Shown in pieces: positions 12,101-26,639 of a stretch of DNA of 64,000 nucleotides (its first letter is position 1; each line of letters begins with the position of its first letter). The stretch lies in NCBI GenBank assembly GCA_964057225.1, contig OZ059897.1, positions 1,550,001 through 1,614,000 on the forward strand, given 5' to 3'. The stretch comes from Auanema rhodensis (Eukaryota > Nematoda > Chromadorea > Rhabditida > Rhabditidae). The translations under genes were made by a program, and so were the position numbers. The notes beneath the pieces are model-generated. The model had not been told where the DNA came from, did no database searches, and saw only the letters and a program-made list of their open reading frames with translations.

Positions 12101-12353
12101 CGCCTTGAAAAAAGAAATCTAAAAACATCTACTTTTGGTAAAATTATTTTGAAATTTTTCAGGAAAATTTTTGTCAAAATGTTTTTGGAATCAATGTTGA
12201 GTGTACATGGAAACTCAACATACACTAATGCATCATTTTTCAAACGATCATAACTAATTTTTGTATTGAGCGTTTTTTAATGTATTATAGTGCATTCGAT
12301 ACGGATTTTTAAGCTGCTTCGATCTGTGTTATCAGATTTGCGCTAGCAAAGAA

Positions 12354-15300
12354 ATGCACCGAGATATCAACTGATATAAGTTCACACTTATATCCTCGAT
12401 TTTCACCCTGAAGAATTAATTTTTTCGTTGAATAACATTGTCCATCGTCTTCGCCTTGAAAAAAGAAATCTAAAAACATCTACTTTTGGTAAAATTATTT
12501 TGAAATTTTTCAGGAAAATTTTTGTCAAAATGTTTTTGGAATCAATGTTGAGTGTACATGGAAACTCAACATACACTAATGCATAATTTTTTAAACGATC
12601 ATAACTAATTCTTGTATTGAGCGTTTCTTAATGTATTATAGTGCATTCGATGCGGATTTTTAAGCTGCGTCGATCTGTGTTATCAGATTTGCGCTAGCAA
12701 AGAAATGCACCGAGATATCAACTGATATAAGTTCACACTTATATCCTCGATTTTCACCCTGAAGAATTAATTTTTTCGTTGAATAACATTGTTCATCGTC
12801 TTCGCCTTGAAAAAAGGAATTTAAAAACATCTACTTTTCGTAAAATTATCTTGAAATTTTTCAGGAAAATTTTTGTCCAAATGTTTTTGGAATCAATGTT
12901 GAGTGTACATGGAAACTCAACATACACTAATGCATAATTTTTTAAACGATCATAACTAATTCTTGTATTGAGCGTTTCTTAATGTATTATCGTGCATTCG
13001 AAACGGATTTTTAAGCTGCGTCGATCTGTGTTATCAGATTTGCGCTAGCTTAAAAATGCACCGAGATATCAACTGATATAAGTTAACACTTATATCCTCG
13101 ATTTTCACCCTGAAGAATTAATTTTTTCGTTGATTAACATTGTCCATCGTCTTGGCCTTGAAAAAAGGAATCTAAAAACATCTACTTTTTGTGAAATTAT
13201 TTTGAAATTTTTTGGCAAAATTTTTGTCAAAATGTTTTTGAAAGCAATGTTGAGTGTACATGGAAACTCAACATACACTAATGCAACATTTTTCAAACGA
13301 TCATAACTAATTTTTGTATTGAGCGTTTCTTAATGTATTATAGTGCATTCGATGCGGATTTTTAAGCTGCTTCGATCTGTGTTATCAGATTTGCGCTAGC
13401 TTAAAAATGCACCGAGATATCAACTGATATAAGTTCACACTTATATCCTCGATTTTCACCCTGAAGAATTAATTTTTTCGTTGATTAACATTGTACATCG
13501 TCTTTGCCTTGAAAAAAGGAATCTAAAAACATCTACTTTTTGTGAAATTATTTTGAAATTTTTTGGCAAAATTTTTGTCAAAATGTTTTTGAAAGCAATG
13601 TTGAGTGTACATGGAAACTCAACATACACTAATGCAACATTTTTCAAACGATCATAACTAATTTTTGTATTGAGCGTTTCTGAATGTATTATAGTGCATT
13701 CGATGCGGATTTTTAAGCTGCTTCGATCTGTGTTATCAGATTTGCGCTAGCTTAAAAATGCACCGAAATATCAACTGATATAAGTTCACACTTATATCCT
13801 CGATTTTCACCCTGAAGAATTAATTTTTTCGTTGAATAACATTGTTCATCGTCTTCGCCTTGAAAAAAGAAATCTAAAAACATCTACTTTTGGTAAAATT
13901 ATTTTGAAATTTTTCAGGAAAATTTTTGTCAAAATGTTTTTGGAAGCAATGTTGAGTGTACATGGAAACTCAACATACACTAATGCATAATTTTTTAAAC
14001 GATCATAACTAATTTTTGTATTGAGCGTTTCTTAATGTATTATAGTGCATTCGATGCGGATTTTTAAGCTGCGTCGATCTGTGTTATCAGATTTGCGCTA
14101 GCTTAGAAATGCACCGAGATATCAACTGATATAAGTTCACACTTATATCCTCGATTTTCACCCTGAAGAATTAATTTTTTCGTTGAATAACATTGTTCAT
14201 CGTCTTCGCCTTGAAAAAAGGAATTTAAAAACATCTACTTTTCGTGAAATTATTTTGAAATTTTTCGGGAAAATTTTTGTCAAAATGTTTTTGGAAGCAA
14301 TGTTGAGTGTACATGGAAACTCAACATACACTAATGCATAATTTTTTAAACGATCATAACTAATTCTTGTATTGAGCGTTTCTTAATGTATTATCGTGCA
14401 TTCGAAACGGATTTTTAAGCTGCGTCGATCTGTGTTATCAGATTTGCGCTAGCTTAAAAATGCACCGAGATATCAACTGATATAAGTTCACACTTATATC
14501 CTCGATTTTCACCCTGAAGAATTAATTTTTTCGTTGATTAACATTGTCCATCGTCTTCGCCTTGAAAAAAGGAATTTAAAAACATCTACTTTTCGTGAAA
14601 TTATTTTGAAATTTTTCAGGAAAATTTTTGTCAAAATGTTTTTGGAACCAATGTTGAGTGTACATGGAAACTCAACATATACTAATGCATAATTTTTTAA
14701 ACAATCATAACTAATTTTTGTATTGAGCGTTTCTTAATGTATTATAGTGCATTCGATACGGATTTTTAAGCTGCTTCGATCTGTGTTATCAGATTTGAGT
14801 TAGCTTAAAAATGCACCGAGATATCAACTGATATAAGTTCACACTTATATCCTCGATTTTCACCCTGAAGAATTAATTTTTTCGTTGAATAACATTGTCC
14901 ATCGTCTTCGCCTTGAAAAAAAAAATCTAAAAACATCTACTTTTGGTAAAATTATTTTGAAATTTTTCAGGAAAATTTTTGTCAAAATGTTTTTGGAATC
15001 AATGTTGAGTGTACATGGAAACTCAACATACACTAATGCATCATTTTTCAAACGATCATAACTAATTTTTGTATTGAGCGTTTTTTAATGTATTATAGTG
15101 CATTCGATACGGATTTTTAAGCTGCTTCGATCTGTGTTATCAGATTTGCGCTAGCAAAGAAATGCACCGAGATATCAACTGATATAAGTTCACACTTATA
15201 TCCTCGATTTTCACCCTGAAGAATTAATTTTTTCGTTGAATAACATTGTCCATCGTCTTCGCTTTGAAAAAAGGAATTTAAAAACATCTACTTTTCGTAA

Positions 15301-15450
15301 AATTATCTTGAAATTTTTCAGGAAAATTTTTGTCAAAATGTTTTTGGAAGCAATGTTGAGTGTACATGGAAACTCAACATATACTAATGCATAATTTTTT
15401 AAACAATCATAACTAATTTTTGTATTGAGCGTTTCTTAATGTACTATAGT
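12354..15450 (+). repeat. Segment duplicated 22 monomers downstream (copy 2)
   Basis: This is the partner of 4632-7728 at 7722 bp. It keeps the rare markers GTCCAAATG, GTTAACAC, TTGGCCTTG and the ten-A run, and adds TTCATCG in two extra monomers (near 12792 and 14193) and CACCGAAATATC near 13764. Its right part, from 13997, is also the start of the 17-monomer tandem pair, so duplications of different ages overlap here. Confidence 0.73.
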
Positions 15451-18400
15451 GCATTCGATGCGGATTTTTAAGCTGCGTCGATCTGTGTTATCAGATTTGA
15501 GTTAGCTTAAAAATGCACCGAGATATCAACTGATATAAGTTCACACTTATATCCTCGATTTTCACCCTGAAGAATTAATTTTTTCGTTGAATAACATTGT
15601 CCATCGTCTTCGCCTTGAAAAAAGGAATTTCAAAACATCTACTATTTGTGAAATTATTTTGAAATTTTTCGGGAAAATTTTTGTCAAAATGTTTTTGGAA
15701 GCAATGTTGAGTGTACATGGAAACTCAACATACACTAATGCATAATTTTTTAAACGATCATAACTAATTCTTGTATTGAGCGTTTCTTAATGTATTATCG
15801 TGCATTCGAAACGGATTTTTAAGCTGCGTCGATCTGTGTTATCAGATTTGCGCTAGCTTAAAAATGCACCGAGATATCAACTGATATAAGTTCACACTTA
15901 TATCCTCGATTTTCACCTTGAAGAATTAATTTTTTCGTTGATTAACATTGTACATCGTCTTCGCCTTGAAAAAAGGAATTTAAAAACATCTACTTTTCGT
16001 GAAATTATTTTGAAATTTTTCAGGAAAATTTTTGTCAAAATGTTTTTGGAATCAATGTTGAGTGTACATGGAAACGCAACATACACTAATGCATCATTTT
16101 TCAAACGATCATAACTAATTTTTGTATTGAGCGTTTCTTAATGTATTATAGTGCATTCGATGCGGATTTTTAAGCTGCGTCGATCTGTGTTATCAGATTT
16201 GAGTTAGCTTAAAAATGCACCGAGATATCAACTGATATAAGTTCACACTTATATCCTCGATTTTCACCCTGAAGAATTAATTTTCTCGTTGATTAACATT
16301 GTCCATCGTCTTTGCCTTGAAAAAAGGAATCTAAAAACATCTACTTTTCGTAAAATTATCTTGAAATTTCTCAGGAAAATTTTTGTCAAAATGTTTTTGG
16401 AAGCAATGTTGAGTGTACATGGAAACTCAACATACACTAATGCATAATTTTTTAAACAATCATAACTAATTTTTGTATTGAGCGTTTCTTAATGTATTAT
16501 AGTGCATTCGATGCGGATTTTTAAGCTGCGTCGATCTGTGTTATCAGATTTGAGTTAGCTTAAAAATGCACCGAGATATCAACTGATATAAGTTCACACT
16601 TATATCCTCGATTTTCACCCTGAAGAATTAATTTTTTCGTTGAATAACATTGTCCATCGTCTTCGCCTTGAAAAAAGAAATCTAAAAACATCTACTTTTG
16701 GTAAAATTATTTTGAAATTTTTCAGGAAAATTTTTGTCAAAATGTTTTTGGAATCAATGTTGAGTGTACATGGAAACTCAACATACACTAATGCATCATT
16801 TTTCAAACGATCATAACTAATTTTTGTATTGAGCGTTTTTTAATGTATTATAGTGCATTCGATACGGATTTTTAAGCTGCTTCGATCTGTGTTATCAGAT
16901 TTGCGCTAGCAAAGAAATGCACCGAGATATCAACTGATATAAGTTCACACTTATATCCTCGATTTTCACCCTGAAGAATTAATTTTTTCGTTGAATAACA
17001 TTGTCCATCGTCTTCGCCTTGAAAAAAGGAATTTAAAAACATCTACTTTTCGTAAAATTATCTTGAAATTTCTCAGGAAAATTTTTGTCAAAATGTTTTT
17101 GGAAGCAATGTTGAGTGTACATGGAAACTCAACATACACTAATGCATAATTTTTTAAACAATCATAACTAATTTTTGTATTGAGCGTTTCTTAATGTATT
17201 ATAGTGCATTCGATGCGGATTTTTAAGCTGCGTCGATCTGTGTTATCAGATTTGAGTTAGCTTAAAAATGCACCGAGATATCAACTGATATAAGTTCACA
17301 CTTATATCCTCGATTTTCACCCTGAAGAATTAATTTTTTCGTTGAATAACATTGTCCATCGTCTTCGCCTTGAAAAAAGAAATCTAAAAACATCTACTTT
17401 TGGTAAAATTATTTTGAAATTTTTCAGGAAAATTTTTGTCAAAATGTTTTTGGAATCAATGTTGAGTGTACATGGAAACTCAACATACACTAATGCATCA
17501 TTTTTCAAACGATCATAACTAATTTTTGTATTGAGCGTTTTTTAATGTATTATAGTGCATTCGATACGGATTTTTAAGCTGCTTCGATCTGTGTTATCAG
17601 ATTTGCGCTAGCAAAGAAATGCACCGAGATATCAACTGATATAAGTTCACACTTATATCCTCGATTTTCACCCTGAAGAATTAATTTTTTCGTTGAATAA
17701 CATTGTCCATCGTCTTCGCCTTGAAAAAAGGAATTTAAAAACATTTACTTTTCGTAAAATTATCTTGAAATTTTTCAGGAAAATTTTTGTCAAAATGTTT
17801 TTGGAAGCAATGTTGAGTGTACATGGAAACTCAACATATACTAATGCATAATTTTTTAAACAATCATAACTAATTTTTGTATTGAGCGTTTCTTAATGTA
17901 CTATAGTGCATTCGATGCGGATTTTTAAGCTGCGTCGATCTGTGTTATCAGATTTGAGTTAGCTTAAAAATGCACCGAGATATCAACTGATATAAGTTCA
18001 CACTTATATCCTCGATTTTCACCCTGAAGAATTAATTTTTTCGTTGAATAACATTGTCCATCGTCTTCGCCTTGAAAAAAGGAATTTCAAAACATCTACT
18101 ATTTGTGAAATTATTTTGAAATTTTTCGGGAAAATTTTTGTCAAAATGTTTTTGGAAGCAATGTTGAGTGTACATGGAAACTCAACATACACTAATGCAT
18201 AATTTTTTAAACGATCATAACTAATTTTTGTATTGAGCGTTTCTTAATGTATTATCGTGCATTCGAAACGGATTTTTAAGCTGCGTCGATCTGTGTTATC
18301 AGATTTGCGCTAGCTTAAAAATGCACCGAGATATCAACTGATATAAGTTCACACTTATATCCTCGATTTTCACCCTGAAGAATTAATTTTTTCGTTGATT

Positions 18401-19963
18401 AACATTGTACATCGTCTTCGCCTTGAAAAAAGGAATTTAAAAACATCTACTTTTCGTGAAATTATTTTGAAATTTTTCAGGAAAATTTTTGTCAAAATGT
18501 TTTTGGAATCAATGTTGAGTGTACATGGAAACGCAACATACACTAATGCATCATTTTTCAAACGATCATAACTAATTTTTGTATTGAGCGTTTCTTAATG
18601 TATTATAGTGCATTCGATGCGGATTTTTAAGCTGCGTCGATCTGTGTTATCAGATTTGAGTTAGCTTAAAAATGCACCGAGATATCAACTGATATAAGTT
18701 CACACTTATATCCTCGATTTTCACCCTGAAGAATTAATTTTCTCGTTGATTAACATTGTCCATCGTCTTTGCCTTGAAAAAAGGAATCTAAAAACATCTA
18801 CTTTTCGTAAAATTATCTTGAAATTTCTCAGGAAAATTTTTGTCAAAATGTTTTTGGAAGCAATGTTGAGTGTACATGGAAACTCAACATACACTAATGC
18901 ATAATTTTTTAAACAATCATAACTAATTTTTGTATTGAGCGTTTCTTAATGTATTATAGTGCATTCGATGCGGATTTTTAAGCTGCGTCGATCTGTGTTA
19001 TCAGATTTGAGTTAGCTTAAAAATGCACCGAGATATCAACTGATATAAGTTCACACTTATATCCTCGATTTTCACCCTGAAGAATTAATTTTTTCGTTGA
19101 ATAACATTGTCCATCGTCTTCGCCTTAAAAAAAGAAATCTAAAAACATCTACTTTTGGTAAAATTATTTTGAAATTTTTCAGGAAAATTTTTGTCAAAAT
19201 GTTTTTGGAATCAATGTTGAGTGTACATGGAAACTCAACATACACTAATGCATAATTTTTTAAACGATCATAACTAATTTTTGTATTGAGCGTTTCTTAA
19301 TGTATTATAGTGCATTCGATGCGGATTTTTAAGCTGCGTCGATCTGTGTTATCAGATTTGCGCTAGCTTAGAAATGCACCGAGATATCAACTGATATAAG
19401 TTCACACTTATATCCTCGATTTTCACCCTGAAGAATTAATTTTTTCGTTGAATAACATTGTCCATCGTCTTCGCCTTGAAAAAAGGAATTTAAAAACATC
19501 TACTTTTTGTGAAATTATTTTGAAATTTTTCGGGAAAATTTTTGTCAAAATGTTTTTGGAAGCAATGTTGAGTGTACATGGAAACTCAACATACACTAAT
19601 GCATCATTTTTCAAACGATCATAACTAATTTTTGTATTGAGCGTTTTTTAATGTATTATAGTGCATTCGATACGGATTTTTAAGCTGCTTCGATCTGTGT
19701 TATCAGATTTGCGCTAGCAAAGAAATGCACCGAGATATCAACTGATATAAGTTCACACTTATATCCTCGATTTTCACCCTGAAGAATTAATTTTTTCGTT
19801 GAATAACATTGTCCATCGTCTTCGCCTTGAAAAAAGGAATTTAAAAACATCTACTTTTCGTGAAATTATTTTGAAATTTTTCGGGAAAATTTTTGTCAAA
19901 ATGTTTTTGGAAGCAATGTTGAGTGTACATGGAAACTCAACATACACTAATGCATCATTTTTC
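13997..19963 (+). repeat. 17-monomer higher-order repeat (5967 bp), copy 1
   Basis: Seventeen Sat351 monomers that recur directly after themselves at 19964-25930, an offset of exactly 5967 bp. Markers shared by both copies, in order: TTCATCG (near 14192/20159), GGAACCAATG (14645/20612), the ten-A run (14915/20882), GTACTATAG (15441/21408), ACCTTGAAG with GAAACGCAAC (15913-16081/21880-22048), AACATTTAC (17741/23708), and CCTTAAAAAAAG (19124/25091). I found no mismatch at the sites I compared by eye. I did not align every base. Such near-identity indicates a recent unequal exchange, amplification step or conversion. Confidence 0.9.
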
Positions 19964-22900
19964 AAACGATCATAACTAATTTTTGTATTGAGCGTTTCTT
20001 AATGTATTATAGTGCATTCGATGCGGATTTTTAAGCTGCGTCGATCTGTGTTATCAGATTTGCGCTAGCTTAGAAATGCACCGAGATATCAACTGATATA
20101 AGTTCACACTTATATCCTCGATTTTCACCCTGAAGAATTAATTTTTTCGTTGAATAACATTGTTCATCGTCTTCGCCTTGAAAAAAGGAATTTAAAAACA
20201 TCTACTTTTCGTGAAATTATTTTGAAATTTTTCGGGAAAATTTTTGTCAAAATGTTTTTGGAAGCAATGTTGAGTGTACATGGAAACTCAACATACACTA
20301 ATGCATAATTTTTTAAACGATCATAACTAATTCTTGTATTGAGCGTTTCTTAATGTATTATCGTGCATTCGAAACGGATTTTTAAGCTGCGTCGATCTGT
20401 GTTATCAGATTTGCGCTAGCTTAAAAATGCACCGAGATATCAACTGATATAAGTTCACACTTATATCCTCGATTTTCACCCTGAAGAATTAATTTTTTCG
20501 TTGATTAACATTGTCCATCGTCTTCGCCTTGAAAAAAGGAATTTAAAAACATCTACTTTTCGTGAAATTATTTTGAAATTTTTCAGGAAAATTTTTGTCA
20601 AAATGTTTTTGGAACCAATGTTGAGTGTACATGGAAACTCAACATATACTAATGCATAATTTTTTAAACAATCATAACTAATTTTTGTATTGAGCGTTTC
20701 TTAATGTATTATAGTGCATTCGATACGGATTTTTAAGCTGCTTCGATCTGTGTTATCAGATTTGAGTTAGCTTAAAAATGCACCGAGATATCAACTGATA
20801 TAAGTTCACACTTATATCCTCGATTTTCACCCTGAAGAATTAATTTTTTCGTTGAATAACATTGTCCATCGTCTTCGCCTTGAAAAAAAAAATCTAAAAA
20901 CATCTACTTTTGGTAAAATTATTTTGAAATTTTTCAGGAAAATTTTTGTCAAAATGTTTTTGGAATCAATGTTGAGTGTACATGGAAACTCAACATACAC
21001 TAATGCATCATTTTTCAAACGATCATAACTAATTTTTGTATTGAGCGTTTTTTAATGTATTATAGTGCATTCGATACGGATTTTTAAGCTGCTTCGATCT
21101 GTGTTATCAGATTTGCGCTAGCAAAGAAATGCACCGAGATATCAACTGATATAAGTTCACACTTATATCCTCGATTTTCACCCTGAAGAATTAATTTTTT
21201 CGTTGAATAACATTGTCCATCGTCTTCGCTTTGAAAAAAGGAATTTAAAAACATCTACTTTTCGTAAAATTATCTTGAAATTTTTCAGGAAAATTTTTGT
21301 CAAAATGTTTTTGGAAGCAATGTTGAGTGTACATGGAAACTCAACATATACTAATGCATAATTTTTTAAACAATCATAACTAATTTTTGTATTGAGCGTT
21401 TCTTAATGTACTATAGTGCATTCGATGCGGATTTTTAAGCTGCGTCGATCTGTGTTATCAGATTTGAGTTAGCTTAAAAATGCACCGAGATATCAACTGA
21501 TATAAGTTCACACTTATATCCTCGATTTTCACCCTGAAGAATTAATTTTTTCGTTGAATAACATTGTCCATCGTCTTCGCCTTGAAAAAAGGAATTTCAA
21601 AACATCTACTATTTGTGAAATTATTTTGAAATTTTTCGGGAAAATTTTTGTCAAAATGTTTTTGGAAGCAATGTTGAGTGTACATGGAAACTCAACATAC
21701 ACTAATGCATAATTTTTTAAACGATCATAACTAATTCTTGTATTGAGCGTTTCTTAATGTATTATCGTGCATTCGAAACGGATTTTTAAGCTGCGTCGAT
21801 CTGTGTTATCAGATTTGCGCTAGCTTAAAAATGCACCGAGATATCAACTGATATAAGTTCACACTTATATCCTCGATTTTCACCTTGAAGAATTAATTTT
21901 TTCGTTGATTAACATTGTACATCGTCTTCGCCTTGAAAAAAGGAATTTAAAAACATCTACTTTTCGTGAAATTATTTTGAAATTTTTCAGGAAAATTTTT
22001 GTCAAAATGTTTTTGGAATCAATGTTGAGTGTACATGGAAACGCAACATACACTAATGCATCATTTTTCAAACGATCATAACTAATTTTTGTATTGAGCG
22101 TTTCTTAATGTATTATAGTGCATTCGATGCGGATTTTTAAGCTGCGTCGATCTGTGTTATCAGATTTGAGTTAGCTTAAAAATGCACCGAGATATCAACT
22201 GATATAAGTTCACACTTATATCCTCGATTTTCACCCTGAAGAATTAATTTTCTCGTTGATTAACATTGTCCATCGTCTTTGCCTTGAAAAAAGGAATCTA
22301 AAAACATCTACTTTTCGTAAAATTATCTTGAAATTTCTCAGGAAAATTTTTGTCAAAATGTTTTTGGAAGCAATGTTGAGTGTACATGGAAACTCAACAT
22401 ACACTAATGCATAATTTTTTAAACAATCATAACTAATTTTTGTATTGAGCGTTTCTTAATGTATTATAGTGCATTCGATGCGGATTTTTAAGCTGCGTCG
22501 ATCTGTGTTATCAGATTTGAGTTAGCTTAAAAATGCACCGAGATATCAACTGATATAAGTTCACACTTATATCCTCGATTTTCACCCTGAAGAATTAATT
22601 TTTTCGTTGAATAACATTGTCCATCGTCTTCGCCTTGAAAAAAGAAATCTAAAAACATCTACTTTTGGTAAAATTATTTTGAAATTTTTCAGGAAAATTT
22701 TTGTCAAAATGTTTTTGGAATCAATGTTGAGTGTACATGGAAACTCAACATACACTAATGCATCATTTTTCAAACGATCATAACTAATTTTTGTATTGAG
22801 CGTTTTTTAATGTATTATAGTGCATTCGATACGGATTTTTAAGCTGCTTCGATCTGTGTTATCAGATTTGCGCTAGCAAAGAAATGCACCGAGATATCAA

Positions 22901-25900
22901 CTGATATAAGTTCACACTTATATCCTCGATTTTCACCCTGAAGAATTAATTTTTTCGTTGAATAACATTGTCCATCGTCTTCGCCTTGAAAAAAGGAATT
23001 TAAAAACATCTACTTTTCGTAAAATTATCTTGAAATTTCTCAGGAAAATTTTTGTCAAAATGTTTTTGGAAGCAATGTTGAGTGTACATGGAAACTCAAC
23101 ATACACTAATGCATAATTTTTTAAACAATCATAACTAATTTTTGTATTGAGCGTTTCTTAATGTATTATAGTGCATTCGATGCGGATTTTTAAGCTGCGT
23201 CGATCTGTGTTATCAGATTTGAGTTAGCTTAAAAATGCACCGAGATATCAACTGATATAAGTTCACACTTATATCCTCGATTTTCACCCTGAAGAATTAA
23301 TTTTTTCGTTGAATAACATTGTCCATCGTCTTCGCCTTGAAAAAAGAAATCTAAAAACATCTACTTTTGGTAAAATTATTTTGAAATTTTTCAGGAAAAT
23401 TTTTGTCAAAATGTTTTTGGAATCAATGTTGAGTGTACATGGAAACTCAACATACACTAATGCATCATTTTTCAAACGATCATAACTAATTTTTGTATTG
23501 AGCGTTTTTTAATGTATTATAGTGCATTCGATACGGATTTTTAAGCTGCTTCGATCTGTGTTATCAGATTTGCGCTAGCAAAGAAATGCACCGAGATATC
23601 AACTGATATAAGTTCACACTTATATCCTCGATTTTCACCCTGAAGAATTAATTTTTTCGTTGAATAACATTGTCCATCGTCTTCGCCTTGAAAAAAGGAA
23701 TTTAAAAACATTTACTTTTCGTAAAATTATCTTGAAATTTTTCAGGAAAATTTTTGTCAAAATGTTTTTGGAAGCAATGTTGAGTGTACATGGAAACTCA
23801 ACATATACTAATGCATAATTTTTTAAACAATCATAACTAATTTTTGTATTGAGCGTTTCTTAATGTACTATAGTGCATTCGATGCGGATTTTTAAGCTGC
23901 GTCGATCTGTGTTATCAGATTTGAGTTAGCTTAAAAATGCACCGAGATATCAACTGATATAAGTTCACACTTATATCCTCGATTTTCACCCTGAAGAATT
24001 AATTTTTTCGTTGAATAACATTGTCCATCGTCTTCGCCTTGAAAAAAGGAATTTCAAAACATCTACTATTTGTGAAATTATTTTGAAATTTTTCGGGAAA
24101 ATTTTTGTCAAAATGTTTTTGGAAGCAATGTTGAGTGTACATGGAAACTCAACATACACTAATGCATAATTTTTTAAACGATCATAACTAATTTTTGTAT
24201 TGAGCGTTTCTTAATGTATTATCGTGCATTCGAAACGGATTTTTAAGCTGCGTCGATCTGTGTTATCAGATTTGCGCTAGCTTAAAAATGCACCGAGATA
24301 TCAACTGATATAAGTTCACACTTATATCCTCGATTTTCACCCTGAAGAATTAATTTTTTCGTTGATTAACATTGTACATCGTCTTCGCCTTGAAAAAAGG
24401 AATTTAAAAACATCTACTTTTCGTGAAATTATTTTGAAATTTTTCAGGAAAATTTTTGTCAAAATGTTTTTGGAATCAATGTTGAGTGTACATGGAAACG
24501 CAACATACACTAATGCATCATTTTTCAAACGATCATAACTAATTTTTGTATTGAGCGTTTCTTAATGTATTATAGTGCATTCGATGCGGATTTTTAAGCT
24601 GCGTCGATCTGTGTTATCAGATTTGAGTTAGCTTAAAAATGCACCGAGATATCAACTGATATAAGTTCACACTTATATCCTCGATTTTCACCCTGAAGAA
24701 TTAATTTTCTCGTTGATTAACATTGTCCATCGTCTTTGCCTTGAAAAAAGGAATCTAAAAACATCTACTTTTCGTAAAATTATCTTGAAATTTCTCAGGA
24801 AAATTTTTGTCAAAATGTTTTTGGAAGCAATGTTGAGTGTACATGGAAACTCAACATACACTAATGCATAATTTTTTAAACAATCATAACTAATTTTTGT
24901 ATTGAGCGTTTCTTAATGTATTATAGTGCATTCGATGCGGATTTTTAAGCTGCGTCGATCTGTGTTATCAGATTTGAGTTAGCTTAAAAATGCACCGAGA
25001 TATCAACTGATATAAGTTCACACTTATATCCTCGATTTTCACCCTGAAGAATTAATTTTTTCGTTGAATAACATTGTCCATCGTCTTCGCCTTAAAAAAA
25101 GAAATCTAAAAACATCTACTTTTGGTAAAATTATTTTGAAATTTTTCAGGAAAATTTTTGTCAAAATGTTTTTGGAATCAATGTTGAGTGTACATGGAAA
25201 CTCAACATACACTAATGCATAATTTTTTAAACGATCATAACTAATTTTTGTATTGAGCGTTTCTTAATGTATTATAGTGCATTCGATGCGGATTTTTAAG
25301 CTGCGTCGATCTGTGTTATCAGATTTGCGCTAGCTTAGAAATGCACCGAGATATCAACTGATATAAGTTCACACTTATATCCTCGATTTTCACCCTGAAG
25401 AATTAATTTTTTCGTTGAATAACATTGTCCATCGTCTTCGCCTTGAAAAAAGGAATTTAAAAACATCTACTTTTTGTGAAATTATTTTGAAATTTTTCGG
25501 GAAAATTTTTGTCAAAATGTTTTTGGAAGCAATGTTGAGTGTACATGGAAACTCAACATACACTAATGCATCATTTTTCAAACGATCATAACTAATTTTT
25601 GTATTGAGCGTTTTTTAATGTATTATAGTGCATTCGATACGGATTTTTAAGCTGCTTCGATCTGTGTTATCAGATTTGCGCTAGCAAAGAAATGCACCGA
25701 GATATCAACTGATATAAGTTCACACTTATATCCTCGATTTTCACCCTGAAGAATTAATTTTTTCGTTGAATAACATTGTCCATCGTCTTCGCCTTGAAAA
25801 AAGGAATTTAAAAACATCTACTTTTCGTGAAATTATTTTGAAATTTTTCGGGAAAATTTTTGTCAAAATGTTTTTGGAAGCAATGTTGAGTGTACATGGA

Positions 25901-25930
25901 AACTCAACATACACTAATGCATCATTTTTC
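19964..25930 (+). repeat. 17-monomer higher-order repeat (5967 bp), copy 2
   Basis: The direct tandem partner of 13997-19963. The match runs on past the unit end through the common sequence until about 26030. There GCGCTAGC in copy 1's successor is replaced by GAGTTAGC, and the order of monomer types changes. This is the largest clean higher-order unit in the window. Because the copies look identical, the number of such units in the real chromosome may be larger or smaller than assembled. Confidence 0.9.
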
Positions 25931-26639
25931 AAACGATCATAACTAATTTTTGTATTGAGCGTTTCTTAATGTATTATAGTGCATTCGATGCGGATTTTTA
26001 AGCTGCGTCGATCTGTGTTATCAGATTTGAGTTAGCTTAAAAATGCACCGAGATATCAACTGATATAAGTTCACACTTATATCCTCGATTTTCACCCTGA
26101 AGAATTAATTTTTTCGTTGAATAACATTGTCCATCGTCTTCGCCTTAAAAAAAGGAATCTAAAAACATCTAGTTTTTGTAAAATTATCCTGAAATTTTTC
26201 GGGAAAATTTTTGTCAAAATGTTTTTGGAAGCAATGTTGAGTGTACATGGAAACTCAACATACACTAATGCATAATTTTTTAAACGATCATAACTAATTC
26301 TTGTATTGAGCGTTTCTTAATGTATTATAGTGCATTCGATGCGGATTTTTAAGCTGCGTCGATCTGTGTTATCAGATTTGCGCTAGCTTAAAAATGCACC
26401 GAGATATCAACTGATATAAGTTCACACTTATATCCTCGATTTTCACCCTGAAGAATTAATTTTTTCGTTGATTAACATTGTACATCGTCTTTGCCTTGAA
26501 AAAAGGAATTTAAAAACATCTACTTTTTGTGAAATTATTTTGAAATTTTTCGGGAAAATTTTTGTCAAAATGTTTTTGGAAGCAATGTTGAGTGTACATG
26601 GAAACTCAACATACACTAATGCATAATTTTTTAAACAAT
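25931..26639 (+). repeat. Two Sat351 monomers of the CTAGTTTTTG subtype
   Basis: These monomers carry CCTTAAAAAAAGG, CATCTAGTTTTTG and ATTATCCTG (near 26145-26190), which is unlike the flanking 17-mer. The same pair recurs near 41772-42455, an offset of 15795 bp (45 x 351), and a related monomer lies near 46480. This links the middle of the array with the CTAGTTTTTG-rich right part (48.5-55 kb). Confidence 0.7.
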
